From: Candidatus Hydrogenedens sp.
GTDB taxonomy: Bacteria > Hydrogenedentota > Hydrogenedentia > Hydrogenedentales > JAEUWI01
DNA: 64,000 nucleotides
Assembly: GCA_016125095.1 (NCBI GenBank)
Contig: WGMK01000014.1
Span: 227,673 to 291,672 of the forward strand
Direction: 5' to 3'
The translations under genes were made by a program, and so were the position numbers. Positions 18,098 to 26,665 of the stretch are shown one piece after another (position 1 is the first letter of the stretch; the number at the start of each line of letters is the position of its first letter). Under the pieces are notes generated by a model. It saw nothing but the letters and a program-made list of their open reading frames with translations, ran no database searches and was not told the DNA's origin.

Positions 18098-19560
18098 GTG
18101 GCGAAGCATCGCACCAGCCCGGCGACGTGATCCGCTGCGAGGGCGTCAGCCTTACCTTCCGCCTGCCCGAGCGCAAGCAGGGCGTGAAGGATGTCTTCAT
18201 GTCGCCGGTGCGCGCACTCAAGACACGCGAGTTCCATGCGCTCGACGACGTCTCCTTTCATGTCGGTCCTTCCGAAATTCTCGGCGTGATCGGCAACAAC
18301 GGCGCAGGGAAATCGACTTTACTCCGCATCCTTGGCGGCATCTACCAGCCGGACCGGGGTTCGGTGAGCGTGCACGGCCGCATCGGCATGCTGATGGAAC
18401 TCGGCGCGGGATTCCATCCGGATCTCACCGGCCGCGAGAACGTTTACCTCAATGCATCGCTCCTGGGCGTGCCCACCTCGGTTATCGAGGGCTGCTTCGA
18501 CAAGATCGTCGACTGGTCCGGAATGTCCGAGTTCATCGACATGGAAGTGCGCCACTACAGCTCCGGTATGAAGGCGCGCCTCGGTTTCGCCGTGGCGGCG
18601 GAACTCCGGCCGGATGTGCTCTTGGTAGACGAGGTGCTCTCGGTAGGCGACGCGGATTTCCGTCGCCGCTGCGACCAGCGATTCGAGGAGTTCGTGGCCC
18701 AGGGCACCACCATCGTGCTGGTGACGCATTCGCTGCAATTGGTGCGCGAGCGTTGCACCCGGGCGCTCTGGCTCGACAAAGGGACGGTGCGGCTCATCGG
18801 CGACCCCGACGAGGTGCTCAGTGCCTATCAGGCTGACCTGCAGGAGGTTCGCAACGCCACGCTCGCGCAGGACAACGAGAAGCGCGGCGACCCCGAGAAT
18901 GCTGCCGAGACGGTAGCCGAGACGATGGAACTCGAAGCCGAGGCCGAGGTCGAGGCGGAAACGCAGGAAGTCCCGGAGCCTGCGGAAAGTGAGCCCGTGG
19001 CTGCCGCGCCGGCTCCTGTCATTCCTCTGGCGCACCCGTCCGATGCCAACCCGCCGGCCATGCCCGCTGCGCCCACCCAGCCCAAGCGCTGGGGCATCGG
19101 CGGCCTGCGGATAGAAGAGGTCGTGCTGCGTACGCGTGATGGCGAGCGCCGCTACTCCTTCGACATGGGGCAGTATATGCGCTTCGACCTGCGATTCCGG
19201 GCCGAGCGCCCTATCGAAAAGGTGCTCTTCGGCATCCAGTTGGCGACGGTCGATGGAACGCTTGCGACGGGAGTAAATAGCCTGCTGCAGGGGAAACCCG
19301 CCGACATCGAGCCGGGTCAAGGGTTGGCGAGCTTCGAGATTCCGGAGCTGCTGATTACCAATGGCGACTACCTCGTGTCTGCCTTCGCCTTTGTGTTGGA
19401 TGGCGGCGCGCGTACCGATATTGATTACTGGAAACATTGCAGTGTATTCGAGGTGGTCGGCGGACCCCGCTGGAAGCTGGGCATCGGCTGGCTTCCGCGC
19501 GTGGCGTTCCACCAGTTCCCACTAGAGAGCGGCGAACAAGACGAGTCCTCTGACTCATAA
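18094..19560 (+). CDS. wzt: ABC polysaccharide exporter ATPase with C-terminal cargo domain (Wzt-like)
   Basis: A 488-residue ATPase. The nucleotide-binding domain (1-245) has Walker A GNNGAGKST (67-75), signature YSSGMKARLG (about 154) and Walker B VLLVDE (about 175-180). An acidic Glu/Ala/Pro-rich linker (about 255-325) leads to a beta-rich C-terminal domain (about 330-480). Long Wzt proteins with such a domain bind the modified non-reducing end of their own O-polysaccharide before export. That makes the upstream methyltransferase the natural cap maker. The linker is longer and more acidic than in E. coli Wzt. Confidence 0.95.
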   Translation: MSGEASHQPGDVIRCEGVSLTFRLPERKQGVKDVFMSPVRALKTREFHALDDVSFHVGPSEILGVIGNNGAGKSTLLRILGGIYQPDRGSVSVHGRIGMLMELGAGFHPDLTGRENVYLNASLLGVPTSVIEGCFDKIVDWSGMSEFIDMEVRHYSSGMKARLGFAVAAELRPDVLLVDEVLSVGDADFRRRCDQRFEEFVAQGTTIVLVTHSLQLVRERCTRALWLDKGTVRLIGDPDEVLSAYQADLQEVRNATLAQDNEKRGDPENAAETVAETMELEAEAEVEAETQEVPEPAESEPVAAAPAPVIPLAHPSDANPPAMPAAPTQPKRWGIGGLRIEEVVLRTRDGERRYSFDMGQYMRFDLRFRAERPIEKVLFGIQLATVDGTLATGVNSLLQGKPADIEPGQGLASFEIPELLITNGDYLVSAFAFVLDGGARTDIDYWKHCSVFEVVGGPRWKLGIGWLPRVAFHQFPLESGEQDESSDS

Positions 19561-19655
19561 GTCTGTTGCCTGCGTCTGTTGAGCCCGGTCGCGGGGGGGC
19601 CGGGCAGAAAGTGGTGCGTAAACGGTTTCCCGCGATTTGGAGAAGGAGTTGAAAC

Positions 19656-21062
19656 ATGGATGGTGAGTCCGCCGTGCAGCGGCCCGTTCGCGCTTTATTT
19701 GTATTTCCGCAGTCCACGCATCCCGTGGTCAATGGCGCCCAGGTACGCGTGAATCTGCTGCTGCGGCACCTCACCGACGACCTCGGGTGGGAGGTGGATT
19801 TTTACGCGGCACAGGGGCTTCTCCGGCGCGAATCCTGGGGCGAAAACATGGATCGCCTCCGAAAGCTGTTCGTACCCAGTCCGGAGCGCCGGCCGCGGCG
19901 GCTCCGGCAGGCCATCAAGTTTCCGCACGTCCGCGCGGCGCTGCACAAGGGCGTTATCGAGGGGCTTTACAAGGACGTCCGCGACAACCTGAAGCGATTG
20001 ATCGTGATGTACACGGCGGCCAACCACAAGCCTACCTTCACGCTGCACACCTTCGTAAACGAAGGCATCGCCAACCGGGGCAATGAGCACCATGCCAGCC
20101 CCGTAAGCGAGCGTTTGAAGGTGTACGATGCGCCCCATTACCGCGACAGCTTGCGAGAGATCATCGAGTCGGAGCAATACGACGTGGTCATCGTGGGGTA
20201 CGTGTGGCTCAGCCGCATGGTCGAGTGGCTGTTCGACCAGCCCCGACGTCCCATGCTCGTGTGCGACACCATCGACGTGCAGTACATGCGCGAGCAACGC
20301 TTGCAGGCCTTCCGATCGTTCCAGTCTTTCGACTTCGAGAAAGAGAAGGCGCTCGAGCTTTCGCTGATCGCTAAATACGACGCGGCGCTTACGATTACGG
20401 AGGTGGATCGCGACGAATTGCGCCTGGGTCTGCCCGATGCCGACATCCGCACGGTCATGGTGGAGATGCGATGCCCGCCCGGATACGAGCTGGACGCCGC
20501 GGCCTATGCCGTGCGCCGGGATGAGCAACACCAGTACGATTTGCTCTTCATCGGTGCGGCAAACGAGGCGAATCGACTAGCCGCACTCACCCTCCTCCGG
20601 AACATCATGCCGCGCCTCGCGGAGCGGCGCCCGGATATTTCGCTCGCGCTTGCCGGGCGAATTTGCGATGACCCCGCAGTCCGGCGCGCGGCCATGCGGC
20701 CCGGCGTCAAGATTCTGGGCTATGTGCAATCCGTTCCCGATTACTATGCGTCGGGCCGCGTGCTGGCCGCCCCGATTCCCGCGGGCGGCGGTGTCAAGAT
20801 TAAGGTTCTCGAAGCGATGGCCCACGGCGTGCCGGTCGTTACCACGCCCGTCGGGGCCGAGGGCACGCCGCTCGAAAATGGCGTGCACGGCGCGATTGTC
20901 GACGACAACGATGCCTTTACCGATGCGGTGCTGAAATTACTGGGCGATGCGTCGCTACTGGAGCGCTGCAGCCTCGCCGCGCAACAGTGCGTGCGCGAGG
21001 AGCTAAGCCCGAAGAAGGTCTACGAGGCCTTCGACGCGCTGCCCGTAGCCCGCCGTGGCTGA
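19656..21062 (+). CDS. Family 4-type glycosyltransferase (GT-B fold)
   Basis: A 468-residue GT-B enzyme, larger than usual because of an insert around residues 85-165. The N-terminal half starts RALFVFPQSTHPVVNGAQVR, the acceptor-binding GT4 pattern. The C-terminal half has GGGVKIKVLEAMAHGVPVV with the donor-binding Glu of the E-x7-E motif region and PVGAEG. GGAG lies before ATG 19656. It is the last gene of the exporter cluster and probably adds a sugar to the exported glycan; donor and linkage unknown. A GC-rich dyad without T-run sits in the 95-bp gap before it. Confidence 0.92.
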   Translation: MDGESAVQRPVRALFVFPQSTHPVVNGAQVRVNLLLRHLTDDLGWEVDFYAAQGLLRRESWGENMDRLRKLFVPSPERRPRRLRQAIKFPHVRAALHKGVIEGLYKDVRDNLKRLIVMYTAANHKPTFTLHTFVNEGIANRGNEHHASPVSERLKVYDAPHYRDSLREIIESEQYDVVIVGYVWLSRMVEWLFDQPRRPMLVCDTIDVQYMREQRLQAFRSFQSFDFEKEKALELSLIAKYDAALTITEVDRDELRLGLPDADIRTVMVEMRCPPGYELDAAAYAVRRDEQHQYDLLFIGAANEANRLAALTLLRNIMPRLAERRPDISLALAGRICDDPAVRRAAMRPGVKILGYVQSVPDYYASGRVLAAPIPAGGGVKIKVLEAMAHGVPVVTTPVGAEGTPLENGVHGAIVDDNDAFTDAVLKLLGDASLLERCSLAAQQCVREELSPKKVYEAFDALPVARRG

Positions 21063-21078
21063 GGGCCACGCCCGGCTA

Positions 21079-23583
21079 TCAGGGCGATCGCGGCGGGGCA
21101 GCAGCTGGCCTAGCGGGGACCCCGTTCGATTCCTCGACGGGCAGCTGTATGGGCTCGCCGCGCTCGAGAATCAGGAACTCTTGGCCATTGCTCAGCGTCA
21201 GGCTTTGCGCATCCGGGCTGTATTCGCTGGCGTACCAGTTGCCGTATACATGCGCGCCCAGTTCGATGCGCGGATTCAGAATCCGGCCGTCGCTCGTTTC
21301 AATGGTCAGGCTGAACACCGGGTCGCGGCCTCGGCTGTCGAGCACCCCTTGCAGCTTGCACCGCACCTCCTGCATTCCGCCGCTTCCACTGGTTGCGGAT
21401 AGCGCGGGCTCGGGCGATGCCGGCTCGGGCGTCTCCAATACCGGCTCGGGCACGATGGGCGCCAGCTGAAACGTGCGCTCGATCAGGTGCGTGCCGGGCC
21501 ACATGCGTGCCCGGTATTCGCCCGGCGGCAGTGTATAGTGCATCGTGTGCGTCTGCATCGGTTCCACCTCGATGCGCGCCATGCGGCGGATGGCGAAGGG
21601 CGTCCCCATGTTGCCTTCGACGCGCCCCGGCTGGTCCACCAGCGTATAGTCTTCCCAAGAATCCTCGCCGAGCCGCCGCTCCAGTGAGAAGCGGACCGGG
21701 TCCGGCACTTCCTGCAGGCTCGCGCCCAGCCAATAGGATCGGCGGCCTTCGTTCCGCAGGGTGATGCCGACGGCATAGGTGCCCGGTTCGCTCTGGGATT
21801 CGCGGATTTCCGGATCACCCATGGCGGGCCGGCTCGACATCACGCCGGCGCCATCGGAAAGAATCAGCGCGATGGAGGCGAGCGTGACCAGTGCGGCCCC
21901 GAGCGGTAGCGCACGGGTCCGCTGGCTCGCGGCCAGCGTGACGGAGGACGCGAGGCCCATGCCCACGACCGCGAGGGCCAGGGTGAACATGCCCGGGGTG
22001 ACATACCACCGCGGATCGGTGCGCATGATGCCGCCCAGCGGCGTGAGCGCGAAGCGCGCGGATTGCAGCCAGACGCAGGCCCAGAGCACCACGCCCATCC
22101 ATATCAGCAACATGCCGCCGCCGCGCACTTCGCGGTCGGTAACCAGGCCGAGCGAGCCGAAAGCAATCGCCCCGAGCAGCATGCCGCCCACCAGGAAGGG
22201 GAACAAGTGAAGGTTCGAGGCCGATTGGCCGGATACCAGCGGAAGCACGGTGGATAGCGCGAGCGCGATGGTCGAGCCCCACGCCATGATGCGGTCGGCG
22301 CTGAACAGTACTTGCTCGGCCGGGGCCGCCGCCACGCGGCGCACCAGCGAATTGCGCGCCTGCGGGACTTCCTGCGCGTTTTCGGCCCGGAGCCCCTGCC
22401 GCGCGAGCGTGCGGCTCTCGTTATACTCGGATTGAATCCGCAGCATTTCCTGCTCGATGTGGGCGAACTCGTTCGCATCGAACTCGCCGCGCGCCGCGCG
22501 AGCCTGCGCGTCTTCAAGGTGCGCCCGTACGGCACGGGAATCGTTGTCGCAGTCCTGCATCAATTGCTCGAGCCGTCCCCGCACAAACTCGACGCGGGCC
22601 CGCGCGCGTTTCAGCGCAGCCTCCTCGATGCGTTCAAGGCGCTGGGATTCCCGCACGGAGATGCCGTCTTCGTGCGCCATGCGGCGCGAGCCCTCCACCT
22701 TGCGGCGCGCGCTCTCGCGATCGCGCAGGGCCGCGCGCAACGCGGTCAGGTGGCTCTCGAGAAAATGTTCGGCATCGGTGGAATCGATAGAGAAGGATAC
22801 CTCCAGTTCCTCCACCGGGATCTCCTCGAAGGGCAGATCGAGGAAACCGCCGGCGATGTAGGGGTCCTTGGTATTCAGCCAGCCGCTGAGATTGGTGCGG
22901 CGCCGCTCGAGCCGGTCGCGCCGCTGGCGCAGTGCTTCCACCGTCTGGCGGAAAGCGGTGAAGGTCATGTCGCCCACGCGCACCGCCAGCGTAGCCTTGG
23001 CGATGTTTTCCCGCGCGTCCGCAATCTGGCTGGTTACCTCGTGCAGGCGCTGGCGCAGCTTCTCGTCCAGGTCGGCGCGGGCGTTGCGCACCAGGGCACG
23101 GTAGCCCATCAGCGCCGCCTTCTCGCGCGCGAGCTCGGGATCGCGTGTCGCATCGCGCATGGCGTTCAGGCGCTCGTGAATCTTCCATTCGAAGCTGCAC
23201 ACCACCTGGAGCGATTTCAGCGTGTCGAGCGGGGTGGTCTTGGGCGTCTCTTCCGGATCGCCCAGCAGCATGTCGGGGTCGCGCACCTCGTCGTCGGCGT
23301 AGCCGCCGGCAATGCGCCGTCCGCTCGGCGGCTGTGCGGGAGAATCCGCCGTCCGCTTCTTCTTCAGCGGCGAAGAGGAAATGCGGAGAAATTCCGGGTG
23401 ATCCTTCAGGTAGATCTCGGTAACCCCGGTGGGCACTTCATCGCGCCGCGGCACTCGGATTTTCTGGCGGCAGGCCACGCATTTGCCCGGCCGTCCGAAC
23501 ATGGCGGCATGCACCCGCATCTTCTGCCCGCACAGGCAATAGATACGTAATTCGCTCCGCTTTTCCGTCGGCGCGTCGGCCAT
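21079..23583 (-). CDS. Large membrane protein with N-terminal zinc ribbon and coiled coil, unknown
   Basis: An 834-residue protein. The N-terminus has a zinc-ribbon pattern CxC...CxxC (Cys16, Cys18, Cys35, Cys38; YCLCGQKMRV and KCVACRQKIRV). Residues about 120-390 form long Arg/Glu-rich coiled coils. Five hydrophobic segments follow (about 425-560). The C-terminal 250 residues are beta-rich, with a Pro/Glu linker near 725-745, probably on the other side of the membrane. GGAGGAG sits 14 bp before ATG 23583. Zinc-ribbon-plus-membrane proteins of this type are common in planctomycete-like phyla and mostly unstudied. No function can be assigned. Confidence 0.85.
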   Translation of the reverse strand: MADAPTEKRSELRIYCLCGQKMRVHAAMFGRPGKCVACRQKIRVPRRDEVPTGVTEIYLKDHPEFLRISSSPLKKKRTADSPAQPPSGRRIAGGYADDEVRDPDMLLGDPEETPKTTPLDTLKSLQVVCSFEWKIHERLNAMRDATRDPELAREKAALMGYRALVRNARADLDEKLRQRLHEVTSQIADARENIAKATLAVRVGDMTFTAFRQTVEALRQRRDRLERRRTNLSGWLNTKDPYIAGGFLDLPFEEIPVEELEVSFSIDSTDAEHFLESHLTALRAALRDRESARRKVEGSRRMAHEDGISVRESQRLERIEEAALKRARARVEFVRGRLEQLMQDCDNDSRAVRAHLEDAQARAARGEFDANEFAHIEQEMLRIQSEYNESRTLARQGLRAENAQEVPQARNSLVRRVAAAPAEQVLFSADRIMAWGSTIALALSTVLPLVSGQSASNLHLFPFLVGGMLLGAIAFGSLGLVTDREVRGGGMLLIWMGVVLWACVWLQSARFALTPLGGIMRTDPRWYVTPGMFTLALAVVGMGLASSVTLAASQRTRALPLGAALVTLASIALILSDGAGVMSSRPAMGDPEIRESQSEPGTYAVGITLRNEGRRSYWLGASLQEVPDPVRFSLERRLGEDSWEDYTLVDQPGRVEGNMGTPFAIRRMARIEVEPMQTHTMHYTLPPGEYRARMWPGTHLIERTFQLAPIVPEPVLETPEPASPEPALSATSGSGGMQEVRCKLQGVLDSRGRDPVFSLTIETSDGRILNPRIELGAHVYGNWYASEYSPDAQSLTLSNGQEFLILERGEPIQLPVEESNGVPARPAAAPPRSP

Positions 23584-23673
23584 ACCCAGACTCCTCCGCA
23601 CACGAGTATACCGCAAACCCGGTAATTACGGTAGTCCTGTCAATAATAAACGGGGGCAGGTCCAATAAATGTA

Positions 23674-23703
23674 TTGCGGCGAATCGCGCCGTGCGCCTAT
23701 AGT
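23674..23703 (+). promoter_or_regulatory. Putative promoter of the 23748 gene
   Basis: TTGCGG, an 18-bp spacer and TATAGT, 45 bp before the start. The -10 is 5/6. Confidence 0.35.
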
Positions 23704-23747
23704 CTCAATCGGGCAACGGGCGGAAACCAACACGGAGGGGAAACGTC

Positions 23748-24221
23748 ATGGCGGATCAAGTCGATGCGCTCAAGCGCACGCTTCGGTTCTGGACGATATT
23801 TCTGGGGGTCTTGCAGGTAACCGTCGGGTGCACGGTCGGCTTCATTCCGCCGACAGCGGTGCAGTGGTTCCGAGGCATTGTCATGGCGCACATCGAGTTT
23901 ACGGCCAACGGCGTGCTGATGGTCGTACTCGGGCTCATCGTGTGCGAATTGGCGCTGGGGTCCACGGCGCTGAAGATTTGGTTTGCCACCCTGCAACTGG
24001 GCACTTGGACCAACGGCGCGGCGGGTGTTGCGGCCGCGTTCATCGGCACCTCGTCGAAGCTGATGCCCACGCTGAACGAGAAATTCCCGCCGCCCCAGGG
24101 GGACAACAGCCCCATCGTGACCGGGTTCTTGATGGTGTGCGGCGTCACCATCATGGTGATGCTGCTGATCACGCTGTACGGCCTGTGGCGCGGGCGGCAC
24201 GCTCGGATGGCCGGCGCCTAG
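23748..24221 (+). CDS. Four-helix membrane protein resembling styrene-oxide isomerase
   Basis: A 157-residue protein with four membrane helices (about 13-33, 46-68, 78-98, 123-147). The second helix carries His48 and Asn54 in AHIEFTANG, with the same six-residue His-to-Asn spacing as I recall for the heme-ligand His and catalytic Asn of styrene-oxide isomerase. LGTWTNG (Trp87, Asn89) matches the conserved Trp-Ser/Thr-Asn motif, but the Asp normally before it is Gly here. Total length and topology agree with that family. The reaction is inference. GGAGG precedes ATG 23748. It shares a CTAG stop overlap with the convergent phosphodiesterase gene. Confidence 0.8.
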   Translation: MADQVDALKRTLRFWTIFLGVLQVTVGCTVGFIPPTAVQWFRGIVMAHIEFTANGVLMVVLGLIVCELALGSTALKIWFATLQLGTWTNGAAGVAAAFIGTSSKLMPTLNEKFPPPQGDNSPIVTGFLMVCGVTIMVMLLITLYGLWRGRHARMAGA

Positions 24222-25111
24222 TTGTCGAGCGCCGAGAGCACCGGCCGGCCGATCCAGGCCTGCGGCGGCGTGAGCCCCAGCAGGTAGGCCGCCGTCGCTG
24301 CCGTGTCGTAAGTGTTCACGGTGTCGGTAATCGTCTTGCCCGTGGCGGCGCCCTTGCCGGCCAGTATCCACGGAATGGTGTATTCGTCCAGCGAGTTGCC
24401 GCCGTGGCCCTTGTCCTTGCCGCCGTGGTCCGCAGTGACGATGATCGCGGTCGACTCCGTCATGCCGGCCGAGTCGAGCGCGTCGAGTACTTGGCCGAGC
24501 AGGTGGTCGGCCTTGGCCACCGCCGCCACGTAGGGCTCCGTCATGAAGCCCTCGCTGTGCAGCGCGTGGTCCACATGGTCGAAGTGGATGAAGGTCAGCG
24601 TCGGCTTTTCTTCCTGCAGCACCTTCGCGGCCTGGTTGGCCGTGTCGTCCTCGAGATCGCCATTGATGATCACGTCCACCATCTTGCGTTGGAAGAGGCG
24701 GCCGAAGCCGTCCCAGTCGTGAATTACAGCGATTCTCGATTCTGGCCGCTGCTCGCGCAGGATGCTGAAGATGGTCGGGAAGATGCCCTGCGGTCCGTCC
24801 ACCACCGGCTTGAGCCGTGCCATGGGCAGCGGCCATTCATTGCCGAGAATGCCGTGCTGCTCGGGGCCCGCGCCCATGATCATGCTGGCCCAATTGGGCG
24901 AGCTGACCGTGGGCATCACCGCGCGCGCCTCGAAGGTGTGCGCACCTGCCGCCACGAGCGCATCGAAGCGGGGCGTGTCCGCGGCCTCGATGCCTTTCGG
25001 GCTCAGGCCGTCGAACCCGACGATGAGCACGTGCTCGACACCGTGCACTTGGGCGGTGGCGGCAAGCGCGGGCAAGGCGATCATCGCGATCACTGCGGCA
25101 ATGCGTCGCAT
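24218..25111 (-). CDS. Exported type I phosphodiesterase/nucleotide pyrophosphatase-like enzyme
   Basis: A 297-residue alkaline-phosphatase-fold protein with a signal peptide (1-20). Metal ligand Asp34 lies in GFDGLSP. The nucleophile region MPTVSSPNW puts Ser70 where most NPP enzymes have Thr. Other ligands are in HFDHVDHALH and TADHGGKDKGHGG. It likely hydrolyses a phosphodiester outside the cytoplasm. It follows the Tat oxidoreductase by 50 bp on the same strand, suggesting co-transcription. The protein is shorter than classical NPPs (about 400) but complete in motifs. Confidence 0.9.
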   Translation of the reverse strand: MRRIAAVIAMIALPALAATAQVHGVEHVLIVGFDGLSPKGIEAADTPRFDALVAAGAHTFEARAVMPTVSSPNWASMIMGAGPEQHGILGNEWPLPMARLKPVVDGPQGIFPTIFSILREQRPESRIAVIHDWDGFGRLFQRKMVDVIINGDLEDDTANQAAKVLQEEKPTLTFIHFDHVDHALHSEGFMTEPYVAAVAKADHLLGQVLDALDSAGMTESTAIIVTADHGGKDKGHGGNSLDEYTIPWILAGKGAATGKTITDTVNTYDTAATAAYLLGLTPPQAWIGRPVLSALDN

Positions 25112-25161
25112 AGCTGGTTTCCTTTATTGCGGGCGCTGGAGGTTAGGGGTTGCTACGAGGC

Positions 25162-26493
25162 TCAGCCGAGTTCCCAGCCCTTCTTGAACGTGGGCTCGAT
25201 GTACGACTGGGCGGCCGGCGCGTTCGCGCAGGTCATCGTCTTGTAATCCCAGTCGAAGCTGGACTGCGAACGATAGGCGGCGTTGGCGAGGATCACGGTT
25301 TCGGAGAGCGGGCCGCTGTAGCCGAAGTGGCAGGTGGGCGGCGTCGAGCCGCCCTTGCAGGCCTCGAGCCATTCGTTGTGGAAGCCCGGCGAATCGGGAA
25401 TCGTTTTCTCCGGCACGTCGAAGCCCATCGCGTCATTCTGATTCAGCTTGGTTTCCCACTTGCCCTCGGCGTTCTGCTGCAGCAGCGTGCGCTGGTCGAA
25501 GCCGCAGAGCAGCATGCCCTTGGTGCCGATGAACAGGTTGTTGTTGCCCTTCGACGACAGGCCGTGGTCCATCAGGATTTTCGGGCCGCCTTCCGCCTGA
25601 TACCAATGCAGCGTCAGGGCCTTGCGGTCGCCCTTCGCCGGAAATTCGAAGACCGAGTGCAGGGCCGTCGGGGTCATTTCCGGGTGCGGCTCCGGGCCGG
25701 TGGCGCTGGCATGGGTCGGATAATCCAGCCCGAGCGCATCGAAGGGAATATCCAGGATATGGCAGCCCCAGTTGCCCGATTCACCCGTGCCGAAATCCCA
25801 CCAGAAGCGCCAGCCGTAGGGCGTAATCTTCGAGTCGTAGGGCTTGGACTCCACCGGGCCGAGCCAGAGATCGTAGTCGAGCGTATCCGGCACGGTCTGC
25901 GGCTCGGTGAGGCGCGGATACATGCCGCGCTCGCTGCTCACCCAGCTGTGCACCTCGGTCACGTCGCCTATCGCACCCGCGCGGATCAGTTCGCTCACGC
26001 GATGCATGTTGTCCTTCGTGTGGCGCTGCATGCCCAGCTGCGTTGCCACGCCCTTGTGCGCGGCCAGTTCGGTCAGCTTCCGGATCTCCCACACCGTGTG
26101 CGCCATCGGTTTTTCGAGATAGAGGTGCTTGCCGAGGTCCATCGCCATGTAGGCGGGGTGGAAATGCGAATGGTCGGGCGTCGCCACCACCACCGCGTCG
26201 ATGTCGTTCTGCAGCTTGTCCAGCATGCGCCGGTAATCGGTGAACCGCTGTTCCGGCTTCATCCGCTCCAGCGGCCGTCCCGCGCGCACGGAGTCCACAT
26301 CGGCGATCGCCACGATGTTTTCGCGGCGCACATTCTCGTAGCTGTAGGCACCCTGCCCGCCCACGCCGACGATCGCGATGTTGAGTTTCTCGTTCGCCGA
26401 ACCCGGCTGGGCAATTGACGGCCCGGCATACGCTGCCGCCGCGCTCATCGTGGCGATCTTGACGAAATCCCTGCGGGTGACTTGCTTGGACAT
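25162..26493 (-). CDS. Tat-exported Gfo/Idh/MocA family oxidoreductase
   Basis: A 443-residue NAD(P)-dependent sugar or inositol dehydrogenase-type enzyme. The twin-arginine signal TRRDFVKIA begins at residue 6. The Rossmann motif IVGVGGQGAY, the EKP catalytic-Lys motif (YLEKPMAH) and the conserved WLGP and WGCHILD patterns follow. ATG 26493 has AGGAG 12 bp upstream. Secreted members with Tat signals are numerous in Planctomycetes and Lentisphaerae and are linked to degradation of complex sugars; the cofactor is co-folded before export. It is upstream of the exported phosphodiesterase gene. Confidence 0.93.
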   Translation of the reverse strand: MSKQVTRRDFVKIATMSAAAAYAGPSIAQPGSANEKLNIAIVGVGGQGAYSYENVRRENIVAIADVDSVRAGRPLERMKPEQRFTDYRRMLDKLQNDIDAVVVATPDHSHFHPAYMAMDLGKHLYLEKPMAHTVWEIRKLTELAAHKGVATQLGMQRHTKDNMHRVSELIRAGAIGDVTEVHSWVSSERGMYPRLTEPQTVPDTLDYDLWLGPVESKPYDSKITPYGWRFWWDFGTGESGNWGCHILDIPFDALGLDYPTHASATGPEPHPEMTPTALHSVFEFPAKGDRKALTLHWYQAEGGPKILMDHGLSSKGNNNLFIGTKGMLLCGFDQRTLLQQNAEGKWETKLNQNDAMGFDVPEKTIPDSPGFHNEWLEACKGGSTPPTCHFGYSGPLSETVILANAAYRSQSSFDWDYKTMTCANAPAAQSYIEPTFKKGWELG

Positions 26494-26599
26494 GAGCCAT
26501 CTCCTGTAATCCTGCGCCACCTGACGCGCTCTCGCCCGCGCAGCGCTGCCCGATTCGAATAAGCGCCCATCGTATCGGACCCGCAGCGGATAAGCAAAG

Positions 26600-26637
26600 C
26601 CGCGCCCGGGTGCCGCCGTTGCAGCATCCGGGCGCGG
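26600..26637 (-). terminator. Rho-independent-like terminator of giant protein 1
   Basis: Ten-bp perfect stem CCGCGCCCGG/CCGGGCGCGG with an 18-nt loop, followed on the minus strand by CTTTGCTTA, 29 bp past the giant gene's stop. The rest of 26494-26665 is the leader region of the oxidoreductase gene. Confidence 0.7.
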
Positions 26638-26665
26638 GAGGGAGGTTGTGCGGGGCGGCTTTACC

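Noticed and set aside
19582..19608. GC-rich dyad before the GT4 gene as terminator
   Set aside because: GCCCGG/CCGGGC pairs, but no T-run follows and the next gene probably belongs to the same cluster.
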